Of a DNA stretch of 6,221 nucleotides, positions 1-6,015 are shown in pieces. A program made the position numbers and the translations under genes. This DNA is from CAYLOP01 sp964385305 (lineage in GTDB: Bacteria; Chloroflexota; Anaerolineae; Anaerolineales; E44-bin32), in contig CAYLOP010000171.1 in the NCBI GenBank assembly GCA_964385305.1, forward strand, positions 1 through 6,221. The letters run 5' to 3'. The stretch's first letter is position 1, and every line of letters begins with the position of its first letter. The notes beneath the pieces are model-generated. The model had not been told where the DNA came from. It did no database searches and was given only the letters and a program-made list of their open reading frames with translations.

Positions 1-206
1 CCATCGCGCGCATGTTCCTCGATCTGGGTATGCAGCGCGGCCCGCTGCTGGCCTATCTGCTCGCCGATCCGGAACTGTCCATCCAAAGCATTCTTGTGAC
101 CGGCAGGATTCTGGGACGCCGCAAGACGGCGGTGTATGTGACGCTGGTGACGGTATTCAGTACGCTGGCAGGCTATCTTTTTGGATTATTTATCACGCTT
201 GTTTGA
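1..206 (+). CDS. ArsP/DUF318-type membrane permease, C-terminal fragment (5' end outside window)
   Basis: This is the last 67 or so residues of a polytopic membrane permease; the frame is open to the left edge, with the first complete codon at base 3, so the ATG at 12 is probably internal. A loop reading LLADPELSIQS is followed by a basic stretch (GRRK) and a final hydrophobic helix ending in GLFITLV. This pattern is typical of the C-terminal half of the DUF318/ArsP_1 permeases, which export trivalent organoarsenicals (ArsP) or are predicted to move metals (SO_0444-like). The stop lies 33 bases before a CxxC thioredoxin-like gene and is followed by an ACR3 pump, an arrangement common in arsenic operons, which supports the family call. 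The substrate cannot be decided from this fragment because the N-terminal half and any substrate-binding cysteines are outside the window. Confidence 0.72.
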   Translation, partial: IARMFLDLGMQRGPLLAYLLADPELSIQSILVTGRILGRRKTAVYVTLVTVFSTLAGYLFGLFITLV

Positions 207-229
207 CAGAGGTGCTAAGTACAATTTGT

Positions 230-234
230 GGAGG
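230..234 (+). promoter_or_regulatory. Shine-Dalgarno site deciding the start of the thioredoxin-like gene
   Basis: GGAGG ends five bases before the ATG at 240. This favours that ATG over the in-frame GTG at 228, which overlaps the ribosome site and would add only four residues (MEVA). Confidence 0.75.
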
Positions 235-239
235 TAGCT

Positions 240-491
240 ATGCTCAAGATCAAAGTATTAGGACCCGGGTGTCCGAATTGCCAGCGCGTCGAAGCGATGG
301 CGAAGCAGGCGGTCGCCAGTTTTGGCGTGCAAGCGGAGATTGAAAAGATCACGGACTACGCCGAGATCTCGACCTACCCGATCCTGAGCACACCGGGTCT
401 GGTGATCAACGAGGCCGTTGTTTGCTCGGGCCGCGTGCCGCGTGAGGCGGAAGTCATCACTTGGGTGGCCGATGCGCTGCAGGCGGGGTGA
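240..491 (+). CDS. Small thioredoxin-like (redox-active disulfide) protein of the arsenic/permease cluster
   Basis: An 83-residue cytoplasmic thioredoxin-fold protein with no signal peptide. It starts with a beta strand (MLKIKVLGPG) and then the redox motif CPNC at residues 11-14. A TP pair at 51-52 fits the cis-proline that faces the active site in thioredoxin folds, and it is followed by the strand GLVINEAVV and the SGRVP motif near 63-67. This compact layout matches the 'thioredoxin family / redox-active disulfide protein 2' group that is repeatedly encoded next to ArsP/DUF318 permeases. The likely role, inferred from context, is thiol-disulfide exchange or metalloid handling for the neighbouring transporters; the exact substrate is unknown. 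The start is the ATG at 240, five bases after GGAGG. The stop is separated from the acr3 ATG by one base, so the two are almost certainly co-transcribed and translationally coupled. Confidence 0.88.
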   Translation: MLKIKVLGPGCPNCQRVEAMAKQAVASFGVQAEIEKITDYAEISTYPILSTPGLVINEAVVCSGRVPREAEVITWVADALQAG

Positions 492-492
492 A

Positions 493-1587
493 ATGGCGCC
501 CACGGAATCCTCCAAGGACGCAGGTGTGAGCGTCGTCGGCCAACTCTCGGTCATCGATCGCTATCTGCCGCTATGGATCTTCCTGGCAATGGTCATCGGG
601 GTGGGATTGGGCGCCATCGCCCCTGGCATCAAGACGGTGTTCAGCGCCTTGAGCATCGGTACGGTTTCCCTGCCCATCGCGGTTGGTCTGCTCTGGATGA
701 TGTACCCGGTGTTGGCCAAGGTGAAGTACGAGGAGTTGGGAAAGATCAGGCATGCTGCGCAGCAGTTCAGCGTGTCGTTGATCCTGAATTGGGTCATCGG
801 ACCGGCGATCATGTTTGTGCTGGCCTGGATCTTCCTGCCCGACCTGCCCGGCTACCGCACGGGTTTGATCGTTGTGGGCCTGGCGCGCTGCATCGCCATG
901 GTCCTGATCTGGAATATGCTGGCGGGCGGGGATAGCGAATACTGCGCCGTCTTGGTGGCTCTGAACTCCATCTTCCAGATCGTGATGTACAGCCCGCTGG
1001 CCTACTTCTACCTGCGCGTCGTGCCGGGCTGGTTCGGTGCACAAGGCACGATTGTGGACATCTCGATGTGGGATATTGCCAAGAGTGTGTTCATCTTCCT
1101 GGGCATTCCGCTCGCTGCTGGTGCGATCACGCGCTTCTCCCTGGTCAGCCGCAGGGGGGCGGAATGGTATGACAGTCAGTTCGCACCTCGGTTGGGACCC
1201 ACAGCGCTGACAGGGCTGCTGTTCACGATCGTGGTGATGTTCTCGATGCAGGGCGACAAGATCCTGGGCAATCCCTGGGATGTGCTGCGAGTGGCCGTCC
1301 CGCTCCTTGTGTATTTCATCATCATGTTCTTCGTTTCCTTCGGGATCTCGGTCTGGCGCAAATTCTCCTACGAGATGGCGGCGACGCAATCCTTCACGGC
1401 GGCGAGCAACAACTTTGAGCTGGCCATCGCTGTGGCGGTGGGCACCTTCGGCATCGCCTCGCAGGAAGCGCTGGCGACCGTCATCGGGCCGCTGATCGAG
1501 GTGCCCGTGCTTATCGGACTCGTGTACGTGGCACTATGGATTCAGGCAAGATTTTTCCGCACTCCGGCGAAATCTATGCTGGATTAA
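493..1587 (+). CDS. acr3: ACR3-family arsenite efflux permease
   Basis: A 364-residue integral membrane protein of normal ACR3 length, with about ten hydrophobic segments starting near residue 24. ACR3 proteins (bile acid/arsenite/riboflavin transporter superfamily) export As(III), some also Sb(III), driven by the proton motive force. The diagnostic features are present: the GLARCIAMV segment carries the conserved cysteine at residue 133 (TGC at 889-891), which is needed for transport in characterised ACR3 pumps, and NNFE near the C-terminus carries the conserved glutamate at 309 (GAG at 1417-1419). LWMMYPVLAKVKYEEL near 67-82 is also typical. The ATG at 493 was chosen because it lies one base after the thioredoxin stop and follows a G-rich stretch (GGCGGGG, 482-488); a longer in-frame opening back to 418 would overlap the thioredoxin gene and adds an unlikely basic leader. 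No arsR or arsC is adjacent in the window. Confidence 0.95.
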   Translation: MAPTESSKDAGVSVVGQLSVIDRYLPLWIFLAMVIGVGLGAIAPGIKTVFSALSIGTVSLPIAVGLLWMMYPVLAKVKYEELGKIRHAAQQFSVSLILNWVIGPAIMFVLAWIFLPDLPGYRTGLIVVGLARCIAMVLIWNMLAGGDSEYCAVLVALNSIFQIVMYSPLAYFYLRVVPGWFGAQGTIVDISMWDIAKSVFIFLGIPLAAGAITRFSLVSRRGAEWYDSQFAPRLGPTALTGLLFTIVVMFSMQGDKILGNPWDVLRVAVPLLVYFIIMFFVSFGISVWRKFSYEMAATQSFTAASNNFELAIAVAVGTFGIASQEALATVIGPLIEVPVLIGLVYVALWIQARFFRTPAKSMLD

Positions 1588-1716
1588 AGATGCTATCCTT
1601 ATTAGCCGATCCATATCACGTGCTAAGCGATTATGTTCCCTGGTACGAATAGAATGGTGCACCTGCTGGTATGTGTCAAAATGCCTTCATTCACTTTGCT
1701 TAAAAGGAGCACCCCC
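1588..1716 (+). other. Intergenic interval between acr3 and the short frame; no promoter or terminator identified
   Basis: This stretch of 129 bases is more AT-rich than its surroundings and holds no convincing coding frame. It contains a perfect 8-base palindrome, GGTGCACC (1656-1663), and a TAGAAT hexamer (1650-1655) without a recognisable -35 partner. Whether transcription of acr3 reads through to the TSUP transporter cannot be told from sequence. Confidence 0.5.
1705..1709 (+). promoter_or_regulatory. Strong ribosome binding site ahead of the short frame-disrupted ORF
   Basis: AGGAG within AAAAGGAGC sits seven bases before the ATG at 1717. It is a stronger site than the one in front of the following TSUP gene, suggesting that ribosomes enter here and reach the transporter by coupling. 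Confidence 0.6.
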
Positions 1717-1846
1717 ATGACGGCGGATGTACTAACGAATGGCTGCCCACGCTTGATTTTGACTTCTGGCGGGCAGCTATGAGGAACTGGTGGCCGAACT
1801 CAAACCGGGGAAGGTGAGGGTGCTGCTACAGGCGATCGAGTCATGA
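1717..1846 (+). pseudogene. Short ORF (about 42 residues) interrupted by an apparent one-base insertion; possible rhodanese N-terminal remnant
   Basis: A good ribosome site leads to an ATG at 1717 that reads 21 residues (starting MTADVLTNGCPRL) and stops at 1780-1782. Immediately past this, frame 2 is open to a stop at 1844-1846. Removing one G from the GGG at 1771-1773 joins the two into one 42-residue product reading ...LTSGGSYEELVAELKPGK..., and the joined frame ends exactly in an ATGA overlap with the TSUP start. That coincidence suggests the two halves were once, or still are, one gene; the extra G may be a real mutation or an assembly error. The stretch SYEELVAELKPGK...VLLQAIES resembles the start of a rhodanese domain (pattern xxEELxAxLxxGxxxVLLDVRES), but it ends before any catalytic cysteine. 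Rhodaneses are frequent neighbours of TSUP transporters. Family assignment is tentative; it could also be a small leader peptide used for translational coupling. Confidence 0.4.
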
Positions 1847-2601
1847 GCATCTTATACCTGGCGCCGCCGTTTTTCTTCTTGATCGCGTTTGTGTTTTCTA
1901 TGTTGGGCATGGGGGGCTCGCAGTTATACATCCCCATCCTGTTCTGGCTGGGCATGGATTTCAAGACCGAGGCCATCCCCCTTGGAATGCTGCTGAATGT
2001 TGTCAACAGCAGCACGGCGGCGTATACATATGCGCGTAACAAAATGATCGATTGGAACACAGCCCTTCCGTTTGGGGTGGCGATGGTACTGTTTGCGCCT
2101 CTTGGCGCTTGGTTGAACGTCCAAATCCCAGCTAAGCCTTTGCTCCTGTTTTTTGCGCTCTTCACGGCCGCGGCGGCGGTTCTGATGCTATCCGGGTGGA
2201 AGCCGAGAGGGGAAGGATTGTCTGCTCGGAACCGGGCGGTGCTGGGCCTATCTGCGGGGAGCATACTGGGTCTGATCGCGGGCTTGATCGGGCGCGGGGG
2301 TGGAAGTATTGTGGTGCCGCTATTATATTTCGCCGGATTGGGCTCTCAAGCCGCAGCGGCAACCTCCGCGATCGTCGTCACAGGATCGGGCCTCTCCAGC
2401 TTCATTTCTCACATCGCTACCGCAGCCCAGCCGATGTGGGGTATCTGGCTTGCATGTGTTGCGACCGTATTTCTGGGGGGGCGATTGGGCTCTCATTTCA
2501 TGGCAACCCGCCTAAAGCCGCGCGCGGTCAAGAAGATTTTTGGCATCCTGCTCCTGGGCGTCGCGACGCTGATCCTTGTGAAGAACGTCATTCTCGGCTG
2601 A
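1843..2601 (+). CDS. TSUP (TauE/SafE) family membrane transporter
   Basis: A 252-residue polytopic membrane protein, the usual length for the TauE/SafE/TSUP family, which exports or imports sulfur-containing and organic anions such as sulfite, sulfoacetate or thiosulfate. The protein shows the family's internal duplication: the first half carries LGMGGSQLYIP (residues 21-31) and the second half IGRGGGSIVVP (149-159), each in the first helix of its repeat. A basic loop around WKPRGEG (119-125) separates the halves. A second glycine motif, GGRLGSHF (212-219), precedes the last helices. The ATG at 1843 overlaps the stop of the preceding short frame (ATGA) and has only a weak ribosome site of its own, so translation is probably coupled. 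Its position after an arsenic efflux cluster suggests a shared detoxification or sulfur-anion role, but the substrate cannot be deduced. Confidence 0.9.
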   Translation: MSILYLAPPFFFLIAFVFSMLGMGGSQLYIPILFWLGMDFKTEAIPLGMLLNVVNSSTAAYTYARNKMIDWNTALPFGVAMVLFAPLGAWLNVQIPAKPLLLFFALFTAAAAVLMLSGWKPRGEGLSARNRAVLGLSAGSILGLIAGLIGRGGGSIVVPLLYFAGLGSQAAAATSAIVVTGSGLSSFISHIATAAQPMWGIWLACVATVFLGGRLGSHFMATRLKPRAVKKIFGILLLGVATLILVKNVILG

Positions 2602-2640
2602 GAAATCCCCAGCGTTCGGCAGGATGTTGGTAAGGTATCG

Positions 2641-2656
2641 ACCCAGGTTTCTGGGT
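2641..2656. repeat. Short inverted repeat (6-bp stem, 4-base loop) at the left edge of the gap
   Basis: ACCCAG-GTTT-CTGGGT forms a perfect six-base-pair stem 39 bases after the TSUP stop. It could be part of a transcription terminator between the convergent genes, but any following T-run would be hidden in the gap and none is seen. Confidence 0.4.
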
Positions 2657-2659
2657 AGG
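2651..2659. repeat. CTGGGTAGG nonamer, left copy flanking the N gap
   Basis: The same nonamer is the first known sequence on the other side of the gap (2760-2768). Identical contig ends point either to a true short overlap that the scaffolder did not merge or to a repeat that broke the assembly. Confidence 0.7.
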
Positions 2660-2759
2660 NNNNNNNNNNNNNNNNNNNNNNNNNNNNNNNNNNNNNNNNN
2701 NNNNNNNNNNNNNNNNNNNNNNNNNNNNNNNNNNNNNNNNNNNNNNNNNNNNNNNNNNN
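2660..2759. other. Assembly gap, 100 Ns
   Basis: Exactly 100 Ns separate two contigs. This is the conventional placeholder for a gap of unknown size, so the true distance between the TSUP and glyA-gcvT stops is unknown and genes could be missing here. Confidence 0.97.
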
Positions 2760-2768
2760 CTGGGTAGG
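2760..2768. repeat. CTGGGTAGG nonamer, right copy flanking the N gap
   Basis: This is the second copy of the gap-flanking nonamer, followed by TGGATCACAAC. The sequence from here to 2814 lies downstream of the minus-strand fusion gene and shows no clear hairpin plus T-run terminator. Confidence 0.7.
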
Positions 2769-2814
2769 TGGATCACAACATATTCGATTGTTTAGGTTCT
2801 CAACAGCCTCTTCT

Positions 2815-5800
2815 TCAGCGCGGAAAGCGTGAAAGCACGGTCGCCGCTGTGGGAACGGTCGTCTTCTCGCCTACCTTCAACTCGGCGGGCGCTTTTCCGG
2901 GCTTGTCGGAAGCGCTCTGGAAGACTGCGATCTGCGTGCCTTCGACCGCGTATTTCTTCTGGACATAAGCCTGACCGAGCAGGTAGCCCTCACTCTCAAC
3001 AGCACATGAGGTGACCACACCGATCACGCGGCCGCGCTCGTCGACGATGGGGTCGCCGTTGTGGGCCATGCGGACGCCCTTCTCGTTGAAACGGAAGCGA
3101 ACGAGGTCGCCCTCGCGCTCGGCTTCCTGCTTGAGGAAGGCGACTCGGCCGACGAACCATGGCTTGTGGGTTTTAACGTAGGAGCCGAAGCCGGCGTCGC
3201 CGACGGTGAGGTCCATGTCGCCGTTCATCTCATGGCCGTAGAGCGGAAGTCCGGCTTCGGTGCGCAGCGAGTCGCGTGCGCCGAGACCGATGGCCTTGAG
3301 ACCGAAAGGCTCCCCAACTTCAAGTAGCTTCTTCCACAACGCCACACACTTCTCGGGGTGGATGAAGAGCTCGTAGGCGATGCGTTCGCCGGTGTAGCCC
3401 GTGCGGCTTACAACCAGGTCGAAGCCGCCGAACACACCTTCCATCACGCCTGCCCAGGGCATCTGCTTTAAATGCGAGGCTGTGGCCTCGTCGCAGCCCA
3501 TCGCCAGCAGGATGTCGCGGCTCTTGGGACCCTGGATGGCAATATCGACACGCATGTTCTTGCCTTCCTTGGGATCTCGCAAGTTGCGGAGCGTGCAGCC
3601 GCGGCCATAGGTCTTCGCCCAAGGCCGCTCGTTGTCGACGCAAACGCGCCCTTCTTTCACCGCGTTCAGCCATGCCCAATCCTTGTCATCATTGGAGGCG
3701 TTTACCACGATCAGGTACATCTCTTTACGACGACGGTAGATCATGGTGTCATCGATCACATGGCCGTCGGGATCGAGAAACTGGGTGTAGAGTGATTCGC
3801 CAACGTAGAGTGAGGCGATTTCGTTTGTGACCACGCTGTCGAGGAATGTGCATGCATCTGGGCCTTCCGCCTGATACACGCCCATGTGGCTGACGTCGAA
3901 CAATCCAGCCGTCTGGCGGGTTGCCAGATGTTCCTCAATGACCGAGGTGTACCAGACCGGCATGTCCCAACCCGCGAAGGGGACCATCTTGGCGCCCATC
4001 TTGCGGTGAGTCTCGTTGAGGGCGGTCTTTCGCACTTCGACTTCTTCAGGCTCTGTCCATTCGAACGCGGGCAGGGCTTCTCCCTCGCCGGTCGCGCCCA
4101 GGTACCAGGGCTTATCCACGCCGTCAGCAACAGGAGCTTCAGGAAGCGCTTCCGCCTTACCGGAAAGACGGACGACGACCGGGCCAGGGGATTTCTTGTG
4201 AAGGTCGTCGGGATCGAACTCGACATAGCCGTCAGAGAGATCGCGCAGCCAGGTGAGCACGAGCGTGACACGATCGACTGCAAGTGTGAGTTGCCAGCGC
4301 GCTTTTTCTGTCGCCTTGCTGAGCACGGCTTCCACATCACCGTCAGGGGTGTACAGGCTCACACCGACGGCCTCGCCGGGCTTCATGTCGGTGGGGCGTG
4401 CGGAGGTGACCCAGCGCAGCAGTGCGTCGGAATCTTCGCCTTCCAACTCGAGCACAGCATAGGGGCCTTCGGGGGCGGGATCGTCCAGGTAGTAGAAATG
4501 CGGGTAACCGTGGCTGGCAGGCTCGAAGTCGATGCCGACGCTGGTCGCCAGATCGCGCACTTTGATCTTGGCCTCATTGAGTTCAGCAAAGTCGATCTTG
4601 GTTCGTTGCAGCATGTCCTTGCGGCCAGCGACGCCGTATGGCGTGCAGGCTTTGAGCACATCGGCGATGATGGTCCCGAGCTGCTCGCTTTCCTTCTCGG
4701 TGAATCCGCGCTGCGTGATCCATGGCGAGCCGATGCGGATGCCGGAGGGATTGCGCGCCGACTTATCACCGGGGATGGTGTTGCGGTTGACGACGATGCC
4801 AGCGATGTCCAGGACGCGAGCCGCAAGATCGCCGGATAGGGTCGTGCCGTCTGGGCCTACGACGGATTTACAGTCTACATTCGAGAGATGCGTGTTCGTA
4901 CCGCCAAAGGGGATACGGAAGCCGGCCTTCTCGATGGCGTTCGTCATCGCGATGCTGTTAGCGACGATCTGCTTCTGCAGCTTGCTAAATTCCTCGGTGG
5001 CTGCAAGTTTGAAGGCCAGGGCCTGCGCGAGGATGGTCGCCAGGTGCGGGCCGCCCTGTTCACCAGGGAAGACGGCGCGATCGATCATACGCGCCAGCTT
5101 GCGCGAGGTGGTCATGATGATGGCGCCGCGCGGGCCGCAGAGCGTCTTATGTGTGGTAGATGTGACCACATCAGCGATGCCGATCGGGGATGGATAAGCC
5201 CCACCGGCGACCAAGCCTGCGACATGGGCGATATCCGCCAGTAGGTATGCGCCGACGGCGTTGGCAATCTCTCGGAAGCGTGCCCAATCAGCCTGCCATG
5301 GGTACGAGGAGAAACCGGCGATGATCATCTTAGGCTTATGTTCAAGCGCCAACGCTTCAACCGCGTCGTAGTCTATCTTCTCGGTCTCTGGGTCGATCGT
5401 GTAGTGGACAATGTTGAAGTACTTCCCGGAGCGGTTGGCGGGTGAACCGTGGGAGAGATGGCCGCCATGCAGCAGATCCATGCCCATCACGGTGTCACCA
5501 GGGGTGACAAGCGCGTGATAGACGGCGTTGTTGGCCGGCGCACCGGAGAGTGCCTGGACGTTAACGTAAATCTCGTCGACACTCACATCATCGGTGGCAA
5601 ATGCCTCCGCACAGCGACGTCGGGCCAGCGCCTCGATGATGTCCGCGTATTCCACACCTTTGTAGTAGCGCGGATCGGAATAGCGACGGTAGTCAGCCAA
5701 GCGCGCCTCGAGATCGAGGATCTCTTCTTCCGTCATCCAGCGGGTCGCTTCAGGGGGATAGCCTTCCGCGTAGGTGTTTTGGATGGCAGAGGCGAGGGCC

Positions 5801-5940
5801 TCGCGCACCGCAAGAGGCGCCGCGCTCTCGGATGGGATCAAGATCAGCTTGCGATATTGTCGTTCCGCTTCAATTTCTGATAGTTCATGCAGTTGAGGAT
5901 CTAAATCGGCTAAAGTGCCGCGGAAAAGAAAATCGGGCAT
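2815..5940 (-). CDS. glyA-gcvT: Fused serine hydroxymethyltransferase - aminomethyltransferase (GlyA-GcvT)
   Basis: One uninterrupted 1041-residue cytoplasmic protein. Residues 1-472 are a PLP-dependent serine hydroxymethyltransferase (serine + THF = glycine + methylene-THF). Visible SHMT features are YAEGYP (57-62), YYKG (92-95), HGGHLSHG (158-165), DIAHVAGL (236-243), the PLP lysine K265 in THKTLCGPRG and the substrate-carboxylate arginine R402 in SGIRIGSP. About 30 extra residues lie between YAEGYP and RYYKG compared with the E. coli-type enzyme. Residues 635-1036 are a full GcvT: FAGWDMPVWY, GLFDVSHMG (679-687), VIDD with D730/D731 at the folate site, RTGYTGE (846-852) and GLGARDSLRTEAGLPLYG (885-902). 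The 160 residues between are unusual and resemble a degenerate GcvT module. The ATG at 5940 was chosen because GGAGG ends five bases upstream; an in-frame ATG at 5952 overlaps that site. The gene follows gcvPB on the same strand. The order SHMT-GcvT couples methylene-THF release and use. Confidence 0.95.
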   Translation of the reverse strand: MPDFLFRGTLADLDPQLHELSEIEAERQYRKLILIPSESAAPLAVREALASAIQNTYAEGYPPEATRWMTEEEILDLEARLADYRRYSDPRYYKGVEYADIIEALARRRCAEAFATDDVSVDEIYVNVQALSGAPANNAVYHALVTPGDTVMGMDLLHGGHLSHGSPANRSGKYFNIVHYTIDPETEKIDYDAVEALALEHKPKMIIAGFSSYPWQADWARFREIANAVGAYLLADIAHVAGLVAGGAYPSPIGIADVVTSTTHKTLCGPRGAIIMTTSRKLARMIDRAVFPGEQGGPHLATILAQALAFKLAATEEFSKLQKQIVANSIAMTNAIEKAGFRIPFGGTNTHLSNVDCKSVVGPDGTTLSGDLAARVLDIAGIVVNRNTIPGDKSARNPSGIRIGSPWITQRGFTEKESEQLGTIIADVLKACTPYGVAGRKDMLQRTKIDFAELNEAKIKVRDLATSVGIDFEPASHGYPHFYYLDDPAPEGPYAVLELEGEDSDALLRWVTSARPTDMKPGEAVGVSLYTPDGDVEAVLSKATEKARWQLTLAVDRVTLVLTWLRDLSDGYVEFDPDDLHKKSPGPVVVRLSGKAEALPEAPVADGVDKPWYLGATGEGEALPAFEWTEPEEVEVRKTALNETHRKMGAKMVPFAGWDMPVWYTSVIEEHLATRQTAGLFDVSHMGVYQAEGPDACTFLDSVVTNEIASLYVGESLYTQFLDPDGHVIDDTMIYRRRKEMYLIVVNASNDDKDWAWLNAVKEGRVCVDNERPWAKTYGRGCTLRNLRDPKEGKNMRVDIAIQGPKSRDILLAMGCDEATASHLKQMPWAGVMEGVFGGFDLVVSRTGYTGERIAYELFIHPEKCVALWKKLLEVGEPFGLKAIGLGARDSLRTEAGLPLYGHEMNGDMDLTVGDAGFGSYVKTHKPWFVGRVAFLKQEAEREGDLVRFRFNEKGVRMAHNGDPIVDERGRVIGVVTSCAVESEGYLLGQAYVQKKYAVEGTQIAVFQSASDKPGKAPAELKVGEKTTVPTAATVLSRFPR
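4156..4473 (-). other. Middle domain of the fusion (residues about 490-595): probable degenerate GcvT-like folate-fold module
   Basis: This part belongs to neither catalytic domain. It aligns with the protein's own GcvT domain at a constant offset of 192 residues: residues 500-536 against 692-728 give 11 identities in 37 ungapped columns, including EGxD, GE and PDGxV. The folate-site aspartates D730/D731 of the real GcvT correspond to A538/V539 here, so this copy should not be catalytic. The later stretch LTLAVDR...TWLRDL matches YLIVVNAS...AWLNAV with a one-residue shift. The region may have a structural or docking role. The similarity was judged by eye and is an inference. Confidence 0.5.
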
Positions 5941-6015
5941 TGAAACCTCCATTCGGATCCGATGCTGCAGGGTCGGAAGTTTCTCACATTCCAACCCCGC
6001 ATCGAATCGATTCAA
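5941..6015 (-). other. Intergenic spacer gcvPB to glyA-gcvT
   Basis: This spacer of 75 bases contains the palindromes GAATCGATTC (6004-6013) and TCGGATCCGA (5953-5962). On the minus strand, CGATGC and a later GCATCG could pair to hold a loop. No promoter or glycine riboswitch is recognisable; its size is compatible with an internal operon spacer. Confidence 0.45.
5946..5950 (-). promoter_or_regulatory. Shine-Dalgarno site of glyA-gcvT
   Basis: GGAGG on the minus strand lies five bases before the ATG at 5940. It fixes the start at MPDFLFRG and excludes the longer openings at 5952 and 6015. Confidence 0.8.

Noticed and set aside
571..1389. Minus-strand open frame of 272 codons opposite acr3
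   Set aside because: Its product is extremely rich in His, Asp, Gln and Arg, as expected from reading a membrane-protein gene backwards; the ACR3 frame is unambiguous.
1627..1655. Possible sigma70-type promoter ahead of 1717 (TAGAAT at 1650-1655)
   Set aside because: No acceptable -35 hexamer occurs 16-18 bases upstream, so a promoter call is not supported.
2588..2776. Minus-strand open frame running through the Ns
   Set aside because: The frame exists only because Ns contain no stop codons; it has no supporting sequence.
3886..4839. Long plus-strand open frame of 317 codons opposite glyA-gcvT
   Set aside because: It is antisense to well-supported SHMT/GcvT coding sequence, its composition mirrors the codon pattern of the real gene, and it shows no recognisable motif or ribosome site.
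5941..6015. N-terminal extension of the fusion starting at TTG 6015 or ATG 5952
   Set aside because: The GGAGG five bases before the ATG at 5940 and the start of SHMT-like sequence there make the shorter start much better; the 5952 ATG overlaps the ribosome site.
5941..6015. Glycine riboswitch between gcvPB and glyA-gcvT
   Set aside because: The 75-base spacer is too short for a glycine aptamer and lacks its conserved core; only short palindromes are present.
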